Positions 1 to 5,780 are shown, counted from the first letter of the stretch. The stretch is 8,486 bases of DNA from JALZAH01 sp051000755 (GCA_051000755.1 JBPCNZ010000070.1:1-8486); one strand, 5' to 3'. Program-made: numbers and translations. Notes: generated by a model from the sequence alone, not told the origin.

Positions 1-38
1 TGGGCCACAAAGTCACCCTCGAACCCGTCGCAGCCTGA
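1..38 (+). CDS. C-terminal tail of an unidentified gene cut by the left edge
   Basis: Reading from base 3, the sequence GHKVTLEPVAA is followed by TGA at 36-38. The 11 residues are too few to assign a family. The only support is an open frame with a plausible C-terminus, followed by clearly non-coding sequence. The Gly-His-Lys-Val-Thr-Leu tail is loosely like the last residues of some transposases, but this is an impression and not an identification. It could also be a chance open frame. Confidence 0.3.
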   Translation, partial: GHKVTLEPVAA

Positions 39-256
39 ACCCAACGACGACCCCAAAACCCAGAACCGACCCCCACCCTGCTCCGTCGCGCCCCATCGCG
101 AAGCACTCACGACGATTCACACCTCAGGGGGACGACGCTGGCGCGCCGCCGTCCGCTGTGAACCGTTCGTAGCGGTTTGGAACACGTTGCGAAACGAAGA
201 TGCCGCCACACGACACAGTGCACAAATCCCGAGCCACCGGGAGAAGTGGGTCAATC
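39..256. other. Intergenic region with no recognised gene
   Basis: This stretch is less GC-rich than the rest of the window in places (for example around 161-235) and has no frame with protein-like composition on either strand. It contains two small inverted repeats: AACCG/CGGTT at 161-165 and 173-177, and CGTT/AACG at 185-188 and 193-196 with a GCGA tetraloop. Neither is long enough to claim a function. I see no tRNA, no promoter I would defend, and no insertion-sequence end. Confidence 0.5.
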
Positions 257-337
257 CGGCGGGGGCGGACGGCGGGGGCGGACGGCGGGCGGCGGGCGGG
301 AGGCGGGGAGCGGGCGGGCGGCGGGAGGCGGGGCGCA
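257..337 (+). repeat. G-rich tandem-repeat tract with G-quadruplex potential
   Basis: The plus strand is almost entirely GGC, GGG and GGA units. A 13-base unit, GGCGGGGGCGGAC, occurs twice in tandem at 258-270 and 271-283. A second 13-base string, GCGGGAGGCGGGG, recurs at 296-308 and 321-333. More than eight runs of three or more G separated by 1-4 bases fit the usual definition of a G-quadruplex-forming sequence on the plus strand, with the C-rich strand being the 3' flank of the minus-strand peptidase gene. Whether it folds in the cell is inference. It could also simply be a slippage-prone low-complexity tract. Confidence 0.7.
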
Positions 338-357
338 GGCGCCTGGAGGCAGGCGCC
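338..357 (-). terminator. Perfect 8-bp hairpin just downstream of the M50 gene
   Basis: GGCGCCTG (338-345) and CAGGCGCC (350-357) are perfect complements separated by a 4-base loop. The hairpin begins about 11 nt after the stop codon of the minus-strand peptidase gene (stop at 369-371). Its very high GC content and position suit a transcript end. There is no T-run on the minus strand after the stem, so it is not a classical intrinsic terminator. In high-GC actinobacteria terminators with short or absent U-tracts are often inferred, so I keep the call at moderate confidence. Confidence 0.4.
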
Positions 358-368
358 GGCCCCCTCGC

Positions 369-1076
369 TCAGCGCAGGAGGAGGGCGCCGCCGCCGACCA
401 GAGCGCCGAGGGTGCCGAGCACGAAGAGCGCCACCCAGGCGCCGGCGGGCAACGGCGAGATGCGGGCCAGCTGATCGGGGTCGGAGACCAGGCCCAGGCC
501 GGAACGACGGCGCCGGCCGACCAGAGCCAGAACAGATCGGAGGGCGCCGAGGAGCAGGAACCACGTCACCAGGTAGGCGAAGGCCGACTGGGCCCGCCCC
601 GGCAGCCACCAGCTCACGGCGAACACGGCGACACCGGTGACGAGCACCGACCACAGGCCGAAGAAGTTGCGGATCTGGAGCAGGAGCAGGGCGAGGAGCA
701 CGAGGAGGCCCCACAGCAGGGCCACGGCGTGACGCCCGGCCAGAGCCGCGGCCGCGCCCAGGCCGATGAGGGCCGGGCCGAGGTAACCGGCGGCCAGCAT
801 GGCCACCATGCCGGGGCCCCCCGGCCGGCCTCGTGACAGGGTGACCCCGGAGCTGTCGGCGTGCAGGCGGATCCCGGCCAGGCGCCGCCCTCCGGCCAGG
901 GCGACGACGCCGTGGGCGGCCTCGTGGGCGATGGTCACCGCATAGCGGGTGATGGACCAGGCCCGGGGGCTGACGACCAGGGCGGCGGCGATGACCACCG
1001 TGGCCACGACAACGGTCCGGTCCGGGGCGGGTTGGGCGGCCCGAACCTGGGACCAGATGTCGACCGATCCGAGCAT
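369..1076 (-). CDS. M50-type integral membrane zinc metallopeptidase (M50B-like)
   Basis: A predicted polytopic membrane protein of 235 residues. It has a zinc-protease motif HEAAH at residues 51-55 (His51 and His55 as ligands, Glu52 as catalytic base) inside the second hydrophobic stretch. It is followed by a SGVTLSRG strand (76-83), GYLGPALIG (97-105), a RNFFG motif (136-140) and SDPDQLA (198-204), the sequence of signatures seen in the Peptidase_M50B-like family. Hydrophobic segments lie at about 21-38, 46-62, 92-115, 117-134, 141-157, 165-185 and 212-233. Site-2-type proteases cut substrates within the membrane; the substrate here cannot be told from context. The ATG at 1076 is chosen because conserved sequence begins soon after it and an AGGG sits about 7 nt upstream. 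The frame stays open far beyond, but that part reads as the shadow of rsmI. It diverges from rsmI across about 63 bp. Confidence 0.82.
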   Translation of the reverse strand: MLGSVDIWSQVRAAQPAPDRTVVVATVVIAAALVVSPRAWSITRYAVTIAHEAAHGVVALAGGRRLAGIRLHADSSGVTLSRGRPGGPGMVAMLAAGYLGPALIGLGAAAALAGRHAVALLWGLLVLLALLLLQIRNFFGLWSVLVTGVAVFAVSWWLPGRAQSAFAYLVTWFLLLGALRSVLALVGRRRRSGLGLVSDPDQLARISPLPAGAWVALFVLGTLGALVGGGALLLR

Positions 1077-1139
1077 CCCGACACCCTGCCAGAAGCCCCG
1101 GCGGACCGGCTGGCGCCCACTGCGGTGACCGGGGCTACC
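1077..1139. promoter_or_regulatory. Short divergent intergenic region between the M50 gene and rsmI
   Basis: Only about 63 bp separate two start codons that point away from each other, so promoters for both genes must lie here or inside the opposing gene. On the plus strand a weak -10-like TACCGT (1136-1141) stands 7 nt before the GTG at 1149, the same spacing as at three other sites in this window. It matches only the T-A-N-N-N-T pattern, and it overlaps the alternative rsmI start at 1140. I see no good -10 or -35 for the minus-strand gene. Confidence 0.3.
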
Positions 1140-1997
1140 GTGACCAGGGTGTCCGGTCGCGTCGTGCTGGTGGCCACCCCGATCGGCAACCTCGGCGACC
1201 TGTCCCCGAGAGCGACCGAGACGCTGGCGGCGGCCGATGTCATCTGTTGTGAGGACACCCGCCACACCCGCAAGTTGCTCACTGCGGCGGGGATCAGCGG
1301 CGTGGCCCTGGTGGCGGTCCACGCCCACAACGAGGCGACCATGGCCGCCCGGATCGTCGGACGGGCCCAGGCCGGCGAGACGGTGGCGGTGGTCAGCGAC
1401 GCCGGCATGCCCGGGGTGTCCGATCCCGGTCAGCGGGTGGTCGCCGCCGCCGCCGACGCCGGGGTGACCGTGGAGGTCGTTCCCGGCCCGTCGGCCGCCC
1501 TGGCCGCCCTCGTCCTCTCGGGCCTGCCCAGCGAACGGTTCTGCTTCGAGGGGTTTCTGCCCCGCCAGGGCGGCCCCCGCCGGGCCCGCCTGGCCGAGAT
1601 CGCCGTCGAGCCTCGCACCGTCGTGGTCTACGAGTCTCCCCACCACCTGCTGCGCACCCTGGAGGACCTGGCCGCCACCCTCGATGGGGAACGGCCGGTC
1701 GCCCTGGCCCGGGAGCTGACCAAGCTCCACGAGGAGGTATGGCGAGGCTCGCTGGCCGGCGCCGTCACCCGGGTCCGCGAGGGGGAGCAGCGGGGCGAGT
1801 GGGTGGTGGTCATCGGCGGGGTCGCCGACCCTGAGGTGGGCGACGACGAGATCGGCGCCGCCCTCGGGGCCCAGCTGGCCGCCGGCGCAGAACCCAAGGC
1901 CGCCGTCGCCGCCGTCACCGCCGCCCTCGGCGTGCCCCGGCGGCGGGTCTACGCCCTGGCCCTCCAACTCCGCCGGAGCCCTGAAGCCGGCGAATAG
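1140..1997 (+). CDS. rsmI: 16S rRNA (cytidine(1402)-2'-O)-methyltransferase RsmI
   Basis: RsmI uses S-adenosylmethionine to 2'-O-methylate C1402 in the decoding centre of 16S rRNA. The 285-residue product has the tetrapyrrole-methylase fold in order: TPIGNLGD (13-20), CEDTRHTRKL (37-46), SDAGMPGVSDPG (86-97), GPSA (116-119), SGLP (127-130), FEGFLPR (136-142), YESPHHL (164-170) and RELTKLHEE (191-199), then a helical C-terminal domain ending in a basic segment. The length is normal for the family. Start choice is uncertain. GTG at 1140 has GGGG 5 nt upstream. GTG at 1149 gives the commoner N-terminus V-SGRVVLVATPIG and has a TANNNT box 7 nt before it. GTG at 1125 is also in frame. The open frame back to 861 is the shadow of the peptidase gene. 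In actinobacteria such as Mycobacterium tuberculosis rsmI lies near metG, tatD, ksgA and ispE, as here. Confidence 0.95.
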   Translation: MTRVSGRVVLVATPIGNLGDLSPRATETLAAADVICCEDTRHTRKLLTAAGISGVALVAVHAHNEATMAARIVGRAQAGETVAVVSDAGMPGVSDPGQRVVAAAADAGVTVEVVPGPSAALAALVLSGLPSERFCFEGFLPRQGGPRRARLAEIAVEPRTVVVYESPHHLLRTLEDLAATLDGERPVALARELTKLHEEVWRGSLAGAVTRVREGEQRGEWVVVIGGVADPEVGDDEIGAALGAQLAAGAEPKAAVAAVTAALGVPRRRVYALALQLRRSPEAGE

Positions 1998-1998
1998 C

Positions 1999-2023
1999 GG
2001 GAAGGGGGGAGGACCTTCCCCCC
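1999..2023 (+). terminator. G/C-rich hairpin after rsmI, just upstream of the toxin-antitoxin promoter
   Basis: Two overlapping foldings are possible. GGGAAGG (1999-2005) can pair with CCTTCCC (2014-2020), or GGGGGGA (2004-2010) with TCCCCCC (2017-2023) around a 6-base loop. It starts one base after the rsmI stop codon. No T-run follows, so a terminator role is inferred from position and stem strength. It would separate rsmI transcription from the toxin-antitoxin unit. It also covers the place where a -35 box for the antitoxin promoter would be expected. Confidence 0.45.
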
Positions 2024-2030
2024 ATCATCT

Positions 2031-2055
2031 GTACTACATTCTGTCGTATGAGTAC
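2031..2055. promoter_or_regulatory. Inverted repeats over the antitoxin start, candidate autoregulatory operator
   Basis: GTACT (2031-2035) and AGTAC (2051-2055) form an interrupted palindrome spanning the ATG. Inside it TACTAC (2032-2037) and GTCGTA (2043-2048) form a second inverted repeat with one mismatch and a 5-base spacer. Ribbon-helix-helix antitoxins normally repress their own operon by binding short palindromes over the promoter. The position fits, but the half-sites are short and the assignment is inference. Confidence 0.4.
2035..2040 (+). promoter_or_regulatory. -10-like box for leaderless antitoxin transcript
   Basis: TACATT matches the actinobacterial TANNNT pattern and is followed by exactly 7 nt and then the antitoxin ATG at 2048. 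That spacing places transcription start at, or within a base of, the A of ATG. There is no Shine-Dalgarno-like sequence between the box and the ATG (CTGTCGT), which supports leaderless translation. No convincing -35 is visible. Confidence 0.5.
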
Positions 2056-2278
2056 GCTTACGATTCGCACGGATCCAGACGTGGAGCGGGCCTTGGCGTC
2101 ACTGACCAGCGAGGGCCAGTCGCGCTCGGAGGCCGCTCGGACGGCGATCCTCGATGCCGAGCGGGCCCAGCGCCGGGCTCGCCTGCGCGCCGAAGCCGAG
2201 ACGCTGCGAAACGATCCCGACGACGTGGCCGCCTCGCGCGCTGTGGCGGCCGAGATGGACGCCATCCGGGCGTGGTGA
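2048..2278 (+). CDS. Ribbon-helix-helix antitoxin of a MazEF/PemIK-type system
   Basis: A 76-residue protein with the plan of a ribbon-helix-helix (MetJ/Arc/CopG) antitoxin. It has a short DNA-binding beta strand (LTIRT, residues 4-8), a first helix with DPDVERALASL (9-19), a second helix with SRSEAARTAILDAERA (25-40), and a charged Arg/Glu-rich tail ending MDAIRAW that would wrap the toxin. It should neutralise the MazF-like toxin encoded directly downstream and repress the shared promoter as a dimer. The ATG is preceded by no ribosome-binding site but by a well-spaced -10-like box, so leaderless initiation is likely. The stop TGA (2276-2278) lies inside the coding sequence of the toxin. Family placement is good from the N-terminal half and the partner; a specific subfamily name is not justified. 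Confidence 0.85.
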   Translation: MSTLTIRTDPDVERALASLTSEGQSRSEAARTAILDAERAQRRARLRAEAETLRNDPDDVAASRAVAAEMDAIRAW

Positions 2279-2585
2279 CCTGTACCGGCTGAAGGCACCC
2301 AGGTACGTCCGCGGCCACGAACAGGCCGGGTCCCGGTATGCCGTCGTGGTGCAGTCCGACGACCTCCCCCTGTCCACGTGGATCATCGCCCCGACATCCA
2401 CCGGGCAACGACCGGCATCGTTCCGTCCCGAGATCGAGATCGACGGTACGAGGACCACGGTGCTGGTTGAGCAGCTGACCGTGATCGACCCCCAGACCCG
2501 CCTGGGCGAGTTCGCCGGTCGGCTGGACAGCTCCGAGACGCGGGCGGTCAACGACGCCCTGCAAGCTGTCCTGGCCCTGGATTGA
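2154..2585 (+). CDS. MazF/PemK-like endoribonuclease toxin with an unclear start
   Basis: MazF/PemK toxins cleave RNA at short sequence motifs and arrest growth when the antitoxin is lost. The domain begins with RGDLYRL (codon for Arg at 2271) and continues with GHEQAGSRYAVVVQSDD, APTST and VLVEQ, which fit the SH3-like barrel of the family, including the Arg (R61 from the 2154 start) and Thr/Ser (T81-T83) expected near the active site. The domain of about 104 residues is full length to the TGA at 2583. The start is a problem. The only conventional in-frame start upstream of RGD is ATG 2154, which would add 39 non-homologous-looking residues and overlap the antitoxin by 125 nt. No ATG, GTG or TTG lies closer; CTG codons are at 2241 and 2280. 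The GTG at 2275 that overlaps the antitoxin stop is in the wrong frame. I give 2154 as a placeholder. The toxin may use a rare start or may have lost its start. Confidence 0.75.
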   Translation: MPSGPSAGLACAPKPRRCETIPTTWPPRALWRPRWTPSGRGDLYRLKAPRYVRGHEQAGSRYAVVVQSDDLPLSTWIIAPTSTGQRPASFRPEIEIDGTRTTVLVEQLTVIDPQTRLGEFAGRLDSSETRAVNDALQAVLALD

Positions 2586-2624
2586 GCGCTTCGAAACCCA
2601 GAAGGGGAGCTGGTCGATCCCCGT

Positions 2625-2630
2625 TAGGCT
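2625..2630 (+). promoter_or_regulatory. -10 box TAGGCT for a leaderless metG transcript
   Basis: TAGGCT is a good actinobacterial TANNNT -10 hexamer. It is followed by exactly 7 nt and then the metG GTG at 2638, so the mRNA would begin at the start codon. The bases between the box and the start contain no Shine-Dalgarno sequence. No clear -35 is seen. It would make metG the first gene of the metG-tatD-rsmA-ispE unit, independent of rsmI and the toxin-antitoxin pair. Confidence 0.6.
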
Positions 2631-2637
2631 CGGCCGT

Positions 2638-4146
2638 GTGGGCCGTTTCTACATCACGACACCGATCTACTACGTCAACGACGTCCCCCACATCGGTCAC
2701 GCCTATACGACGGTGACGGCCGATGCCGTGGCCCGATGGCACCGCTTGGCCGGCGACGATGTCTTCTTCCTCACCGGCACCGACGAACACGGCCTCAAGG
2801 TGGTCCGCAGCGCCGAGGCCAACGGCGTGACCCCCCTGGAGCAGGCCGACAGCACCAGTGCCCGCTTCATCGAGGCGTGGCATGCCCTCGACATCTCCAA
2901 CGACGACTTCATCCGTACCACTGAGCCCCGTCACCATCAGGCAGTCAAGGCGTTGATGCAGGCCGCCTATGACAACGGGTGGATCGAGCTGGCCACCTAC
3001 GCGGGCTGGTACTGCGTCAACTGCGAGGCCTACTACGCGCCCGACGATCTCCTCGCGGGGCAGCTCTGCCCCATCCACCATCGCCCGGTCGAGTGGCTGG
3101 AGGAGGAGAACTACTTCTTCAAGCTGTCGGCGTTCACCGACCGCCTGCTCGAGTGGTACGAGACCAACCCCGGTGCGGTCACCCCCGAGACCAGGCGCAA
3201 CGAGGCCATCGGACTGATCAAGGGCGGCCTCCGGGACATCTCGGTGTCGCGGACGTCCATCACGTGGGGGGTCCCCGTTCCCTGGAACACCGAGCACGTC
3301 TTCTACGTCTGGTACGACGCCCTGATCAACTACGCCACCGCCGTCGGCTACGGCGTCGATGCGGAGCGCTTCGACGCCTGGTGGCCCGAGGTGCACCACC
3401 TCATCGGCAAGGACATCCTGCGCTTTCACTGCGTGTACTGGCCGGCCCTGCTGATGGCCGCCGGTCTGGCCCCCCCCAGGCGCCTGGCCGTCCACGGCTT
3501 CTTGCTGGTGGGAGGGGAGAAGATGTCCAAGACGGCGCTCAACCAGATCGCCCCCGCCGACCTCATCCCCACCTTCGGCGTCGACGGGTTCCGGTACCAC
3601 TTCCTCCGGGACCAGCCCTTCGGCCCCGACGGCGACTTCTCCTACGAGGGCATGGTGGGCCGCTACAACGCCGACCTGGCCAACAACTTGGGCAACCTCC
3701 TGGCCCGGGTGTCCACCGTCGTCGCCCGCAAGTGCGACGGCATCGGTCCCGCACCCGACCCCGCCAGCGCCCTGGCCTCGGTCGCCGAGCAGGTCTATGC
3801 CGAGGTGGCCGACGCCTGGGAGCGCATCGCCCCCAACGAGGCCCTCGACGCCACCTGGCGGCTCATCCGGGAGACCAACTCGGCGCTCGAACGGGTCGAG
3901 CCGTGGAAGCTCGAGCCCGGTCCCGAGGTCGACGCCGTGTTGGGCGATGCCCTCGAGGTTTTGCGCCTGGTGGCGGTCCTGGCCTGCCCTGCCATCCCCG
4001 GGGCGGCAGCCGAGATCTGGAGGCGCATCGGTCTCGACGGCTCACCGGCCGACCAGCGGGTGCCGGCGGCGGCGTCATGGGGCGGGTACCCGGGCGGCCT
4101 GGCCGTGGACAGGGGGACGCCGTTGTTCCCCCGCCTGTCGATCTGA
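2638..4146 (+). CDS. metG: Methionyl-tRNA synthetase
   Basis: This cytoplasmic class I aminoacyl-tRNA synthetase charges tRNA-Met with methionine using ATP. The 502-residue protein opens with the Rossmann catalytic domain: FYITTPIYYVND and the HIGH motif (18-21), then TGTDEHG (46-52). A single zinc knuckle is formed by C126 and C129 with C144 and H147. The KMSKT loop starts at K295. The C-terminal part after about residue 370 is the helical anticodon-binding domain. There is no C-terminal EMAP/Trbp111-type tRNA-binding extension, so this is the short form of the enzyme. GTG at 2638 is chosen because homology begins at GRFYITTP and a well-spaced TAGGCT box lies in front. The stop is 15 nt before tatD. 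Nothing in the catalytic motifs is missing. Confidence 0.97.
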   Translation: MGRFYITTPIYYVNDVPHIGHAYTTVTADAVARWHRLAGDDVFFLTGTDEHGLKVVRSAEANGVTPLEQADSTSARFIEAWHALDISNDDFIRTTEPRHHQAVKALMQAAYDNGWIELATYAGWYCVNCEAYYAPDDLLAGQLCPIHHRPVEWLEEENYFFKLSAFTDRLLEWYETNPGAVTPETRRNEAIGLIKGGLRDISVSRTSITWGVPVPWNTEHVFYVWYDALINYATAVGYGVDAERFDAWWPEVHHLIGKDILRFHCVYWPALLMAAGLAPPRRLAVHGFLLVGGEKMSKTALNQIAPADLIPTFGVDGFRYHFLRDQPFGPDGDFSYEGMVGRYNADLANNLGNLLARVSTVVARKCDGIGPAPDPASALASVAEQVYAEVADAWERIAPNEALDATWRLIRETNSALERVEPWKLEPGPEVDAVLGDALEVLRLVAVLACPAIPGAAAEIWRRIGLDGSPADQRVPAAASWGGYPGGLAVDRGTPLFPRLSI

Positions 4147-4161
4147 GAGGCGCCGGCACCG

Positions 4162-4914
4162 ATGTGGGCTGACAGTCACTGCCACGTGCCCTACGAGGGC
4201 GTCGGCCTCGAGGTCATCGACGACGCCCGAGCGGCGGGGGTGACCCGGCTGGTCACCGTGGGCACCGACGCCGCCCAGTCGGCCCGGGCCGCCCAGGTGG
4301 CACGCGATCATGACGGGGTGTGGGCGACGGTCGGCCTGCACCCCCATGAGGCCGACGCCGGCCTCGACGCCGTCGTCGAGGTCCTCGACGGCACCGGGCC
4401 GGAGGTGGTGGCGGTGGGGGAGTGTGGGCTCGACTACTACTACGACCACGCCGACCGGTCGGCCCAGCGCGCCATGTTCGCAGCCCAGATCGCCCTGGCC
4501 AGCGAACGGGACCTGGCCCTGGTCATCCACACCCGCGACGCGTGGGCCGACACCTTCGACATCCTCGCCGGCACGGGTGTCCCGCAGCGCACGATCTTCC
4601 ATTGCTTCACGGGGGGAACGGACGAGGCCCGCCGCTGCCTGGACCTGGGGGCATGGCTGTCGTTCAGCGGGATCGTGTCGTTCAAGACGGCCGACGACGT
4701 GCGGGCCGCGGCCGCTCTGTGCCCTCTTGACCGGGTGCTGGTGGAGACCGACTCGCCCTATCTGGCCCCCGTCCCCCACCGGGGCAAACCCAACCGGCCG
4801 GCGCTGGTACCCCTGGTCGGCGCAGCCCTGGCCACGGCCATGAGCCGTCCGGTGGCCGAGGTCGAAGCGGCCACCTGGGCCAACACCGCGGCCGTCTTTC
4901 GCCTCCAGCCGTGA
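4162..4914 (+). CDS. tatD: TatD-family metal-dependent hydrolase (DNase)
   Basis: TatD proteins are TIM-barrel hydrolases with metal-dependent DNase activity, implicated in DNA quality control. The 250-residue sequence carries all the metal-site motifs of the family: DSHCH (4-8, with H6 and H8), VGLHPHEA (57-64), GECGLDYYY (86-94, E87), VIHTRDA (121-127, H123), FHCFTGG (146-152, H147) and VETDSPYLAPV (194-204, D197). It ends with the usual helix containing TWANTAAVFR. Length is normal. The ATG at 4162 follows metG by 15 nt, with a GAGAGG overlapping the metG stop about 11 nt upstream, so it is probably translated from the metG transcript. Assignment to TatD rather than a broader amidohydrolase is supported by the HPHE, HCFTG and ETDSPYL motifs. 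The exact in vivo substrate is not shown by sequence. Confidence 0.95.
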   Translation: MWADSHCHVPYEGVGLEVIDDARAAGVTRLVTVGTDAAQSARAAQVARDHDGVWATVGLHPHEADAGLDAVVEVLDGTGPEVVAVGECGLDYYYDHADRSAQRAMFAAQIALASERDLALVIHTRDAWADTFDILAGTGVPQRTIFHCFTGGTDEARRCLDLGAWLSFSGIVSFKTADDVRAAAALCPLDRVLVETDSPYLAPVPHRGKPNRPALVPLVGAALATAMSRPVAEVEAATWANTAAVFRLQP

Positions 4915-4934
4915 CCCGGTGATCGGGTGATTCA

Positions 4935-5780
4935 GTGACCCTGTCGCCCCGGCAGGTGTCCGACCTGCTCGACGGCCACGGCCTGGTTCCCAGCCGGGCC
5001 CTGGGGCAGAACTTCGTGGCCGACCCCAACACCGTGCGCCGCATCGCCCGCCTGGCCGGGGTCGGCCCCGGCGACCGGGTGGTGGAGATCGGCCCGGGGC
5101 TCGGTTCGCTGACCCTGGCCCTGGCCGAGACGGGAGCGTCGGTGACCGCCGTCGAGATCGACCGCGGGCTGGTCCCCGTGCTGCAGTCGGTGGTGGCCGG
5201 TACGGGGGTGCGGGTCGTCGAGGCTGACGCCATGGCCATGGACTGGGACGCCCTGGTCGGCACCGAGCCGGGGTGGGTCATGGTCGCCAACCTCCCCTAC
5301 AACGTGGCCACCCCGCTCGTAGCCGACCTGCTCGACGGCGTTCCCCAGATCTCCCGCATGCTGGTCATGGTGCAGCGCGAGGTCGGTGAACGGCTGGCCG
5401 CCGGGGTGGGAGACGACGCCTACGGGGCGGTGTCGGTGAAGGTCGGCTACTGGGGTCGGGCCACCGTGGTGGGCCGCGTGCCCGCCGCTGTGTTCGTCCC
5501 CCGCCCGCGGGTCTCGTCGGTGCTGGTGTCGATCACCCGCCGCCCCCGGCCCGCCGTCGACCCCGACCTGATCGGCCCGGCCGAGCTGTTCGCCGTGGTC
5601 CGGGCCGGGTTCGGCCACCGGCGCAAGATGTTGCGCCGGTCCCTAACGGGCCTGGTGGACGCCGACGCTTTCGCTGCCGCCGGCGTCGATCCGACAATGC
5701 GGGCCGAGGACCTCGACGTGGAGGCGTGGGGTCGCCTGGCCATCGCCGCCGCGGGACCGGCGCCGGCAGGCGTCGGGTGA
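4935..5780 (+). CDS. rsmA: 16S rRNA (adenine(1518)-N6/adenine(1519)-N6)-dimethyltransferase
   Basis: RsmA (KsgA) dimethylates two adjacent adenines in helix 45 of 16S rRNA late in small-subunit assembly; its absence confers kasugamycin resistance. The 281-residue protein shows LGQNFVAD (23-30), the SAM-binding loop VEIGPGLGSLT (50-60), the acidic VTAVEID strand, an EADAM segment, the catalytic NLPYN motif (119-123), QREVGERL, and VFVPRPRVSSVLV before the C-terminal helical domain with GFGHRRKMLRRSL. All catalytic signatures are intact. The GTG start at 4935 lies 20 nt after the tatD stop and just before the first conserved helix; GGGTGA 4 nt upstream is a weak ribosome site. The gene ends in GTGA, sharing 4 nt with ispE, so translation of the two is probably coupled. 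In M. tuberculosis rpfB sits between tatD and ksgA; it is absent here. Confidence 0.96.
   Translation: MTLSPRQVSDLLDGHGLVPSRALGQNFVADPNTVRRIARLAGVGPGDRVVEIGPGLGSLTLALAETGASVTAVEIDRGLVPVLQSVVAGTGVRVVEADAMAMDWDALVGTEPGWVMVANLPYNVATPLVADLLDGVPQISRMLVMVQREVGERLAAGVGDDAYGAVSVKVGYWGRATVVGRVPAAVFVPRPRVSSVLVSITRRPRPAVDPDLIGPAELFAVVRAGFGHRRKMLRRSLTGLVDADAFAAAGVDPTMRAEDLDVEAWGRLAIAAAGPAPAGVG

Noticed and set aside
1..368. CRISPR array, tRNA or insertion-sequence end in the left flank
   Set aside because: The repeats are adjacent low-complexity units without spacers, no cloverleaf can be drawn, and no terminal inverted repeat pair is visible.
177..836. Plus-strand 219-codon frame across the G-rich tract and the M50 gene
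   Set aside because: The translation is Gly/Arg/Glu repeat-like, comes from the repeat tract and antisense of the peptidase, and has no ribosome site.
861..1139. In-frame N-terminal extension of rsmI starting at ATG 861
   Set aside because: The extra residues are low-complexity Gly/Asp/Pro-rich and antisense to the M50 peptidase; RsmI homology begins only after about 1150.
1077..1967. Long minus-strand N-terminal extension of the M50 gene
   Set aside because: It is antisense to rsmI, has shadow-like Gly/Asp/His-rich composition, and the hydrophobic protease sequence begins at the ATG at 1076.
2275..2292. GTG overlapping the antitoxin stop (GTGA) as toxin start
   Set aside because: It is in the wrong frame for the MazF domain and reaches a stop after five codons.
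2548..3600. 350-codon minus-strand frame opposite metG
   Set aside because: High-GC third positions keep antisense frames open; the translation has no recognisable domain and metG is unambiguous on the other strand.
4917..4938. Tandem GGTGAT-like units before rsmA as a regulatory repeat
   Set aside because: There are only three short degenerate units, explainable by a stop codon, a weak ribosome site and the GTG start.
5726..5776. ispE start at ATG 5726
   Set aside because: It would overlap rsmA by 55 nt and add Arg/Gly-rich residues; the GTGA overlap at 5777 and the conserved APAK start fit better.
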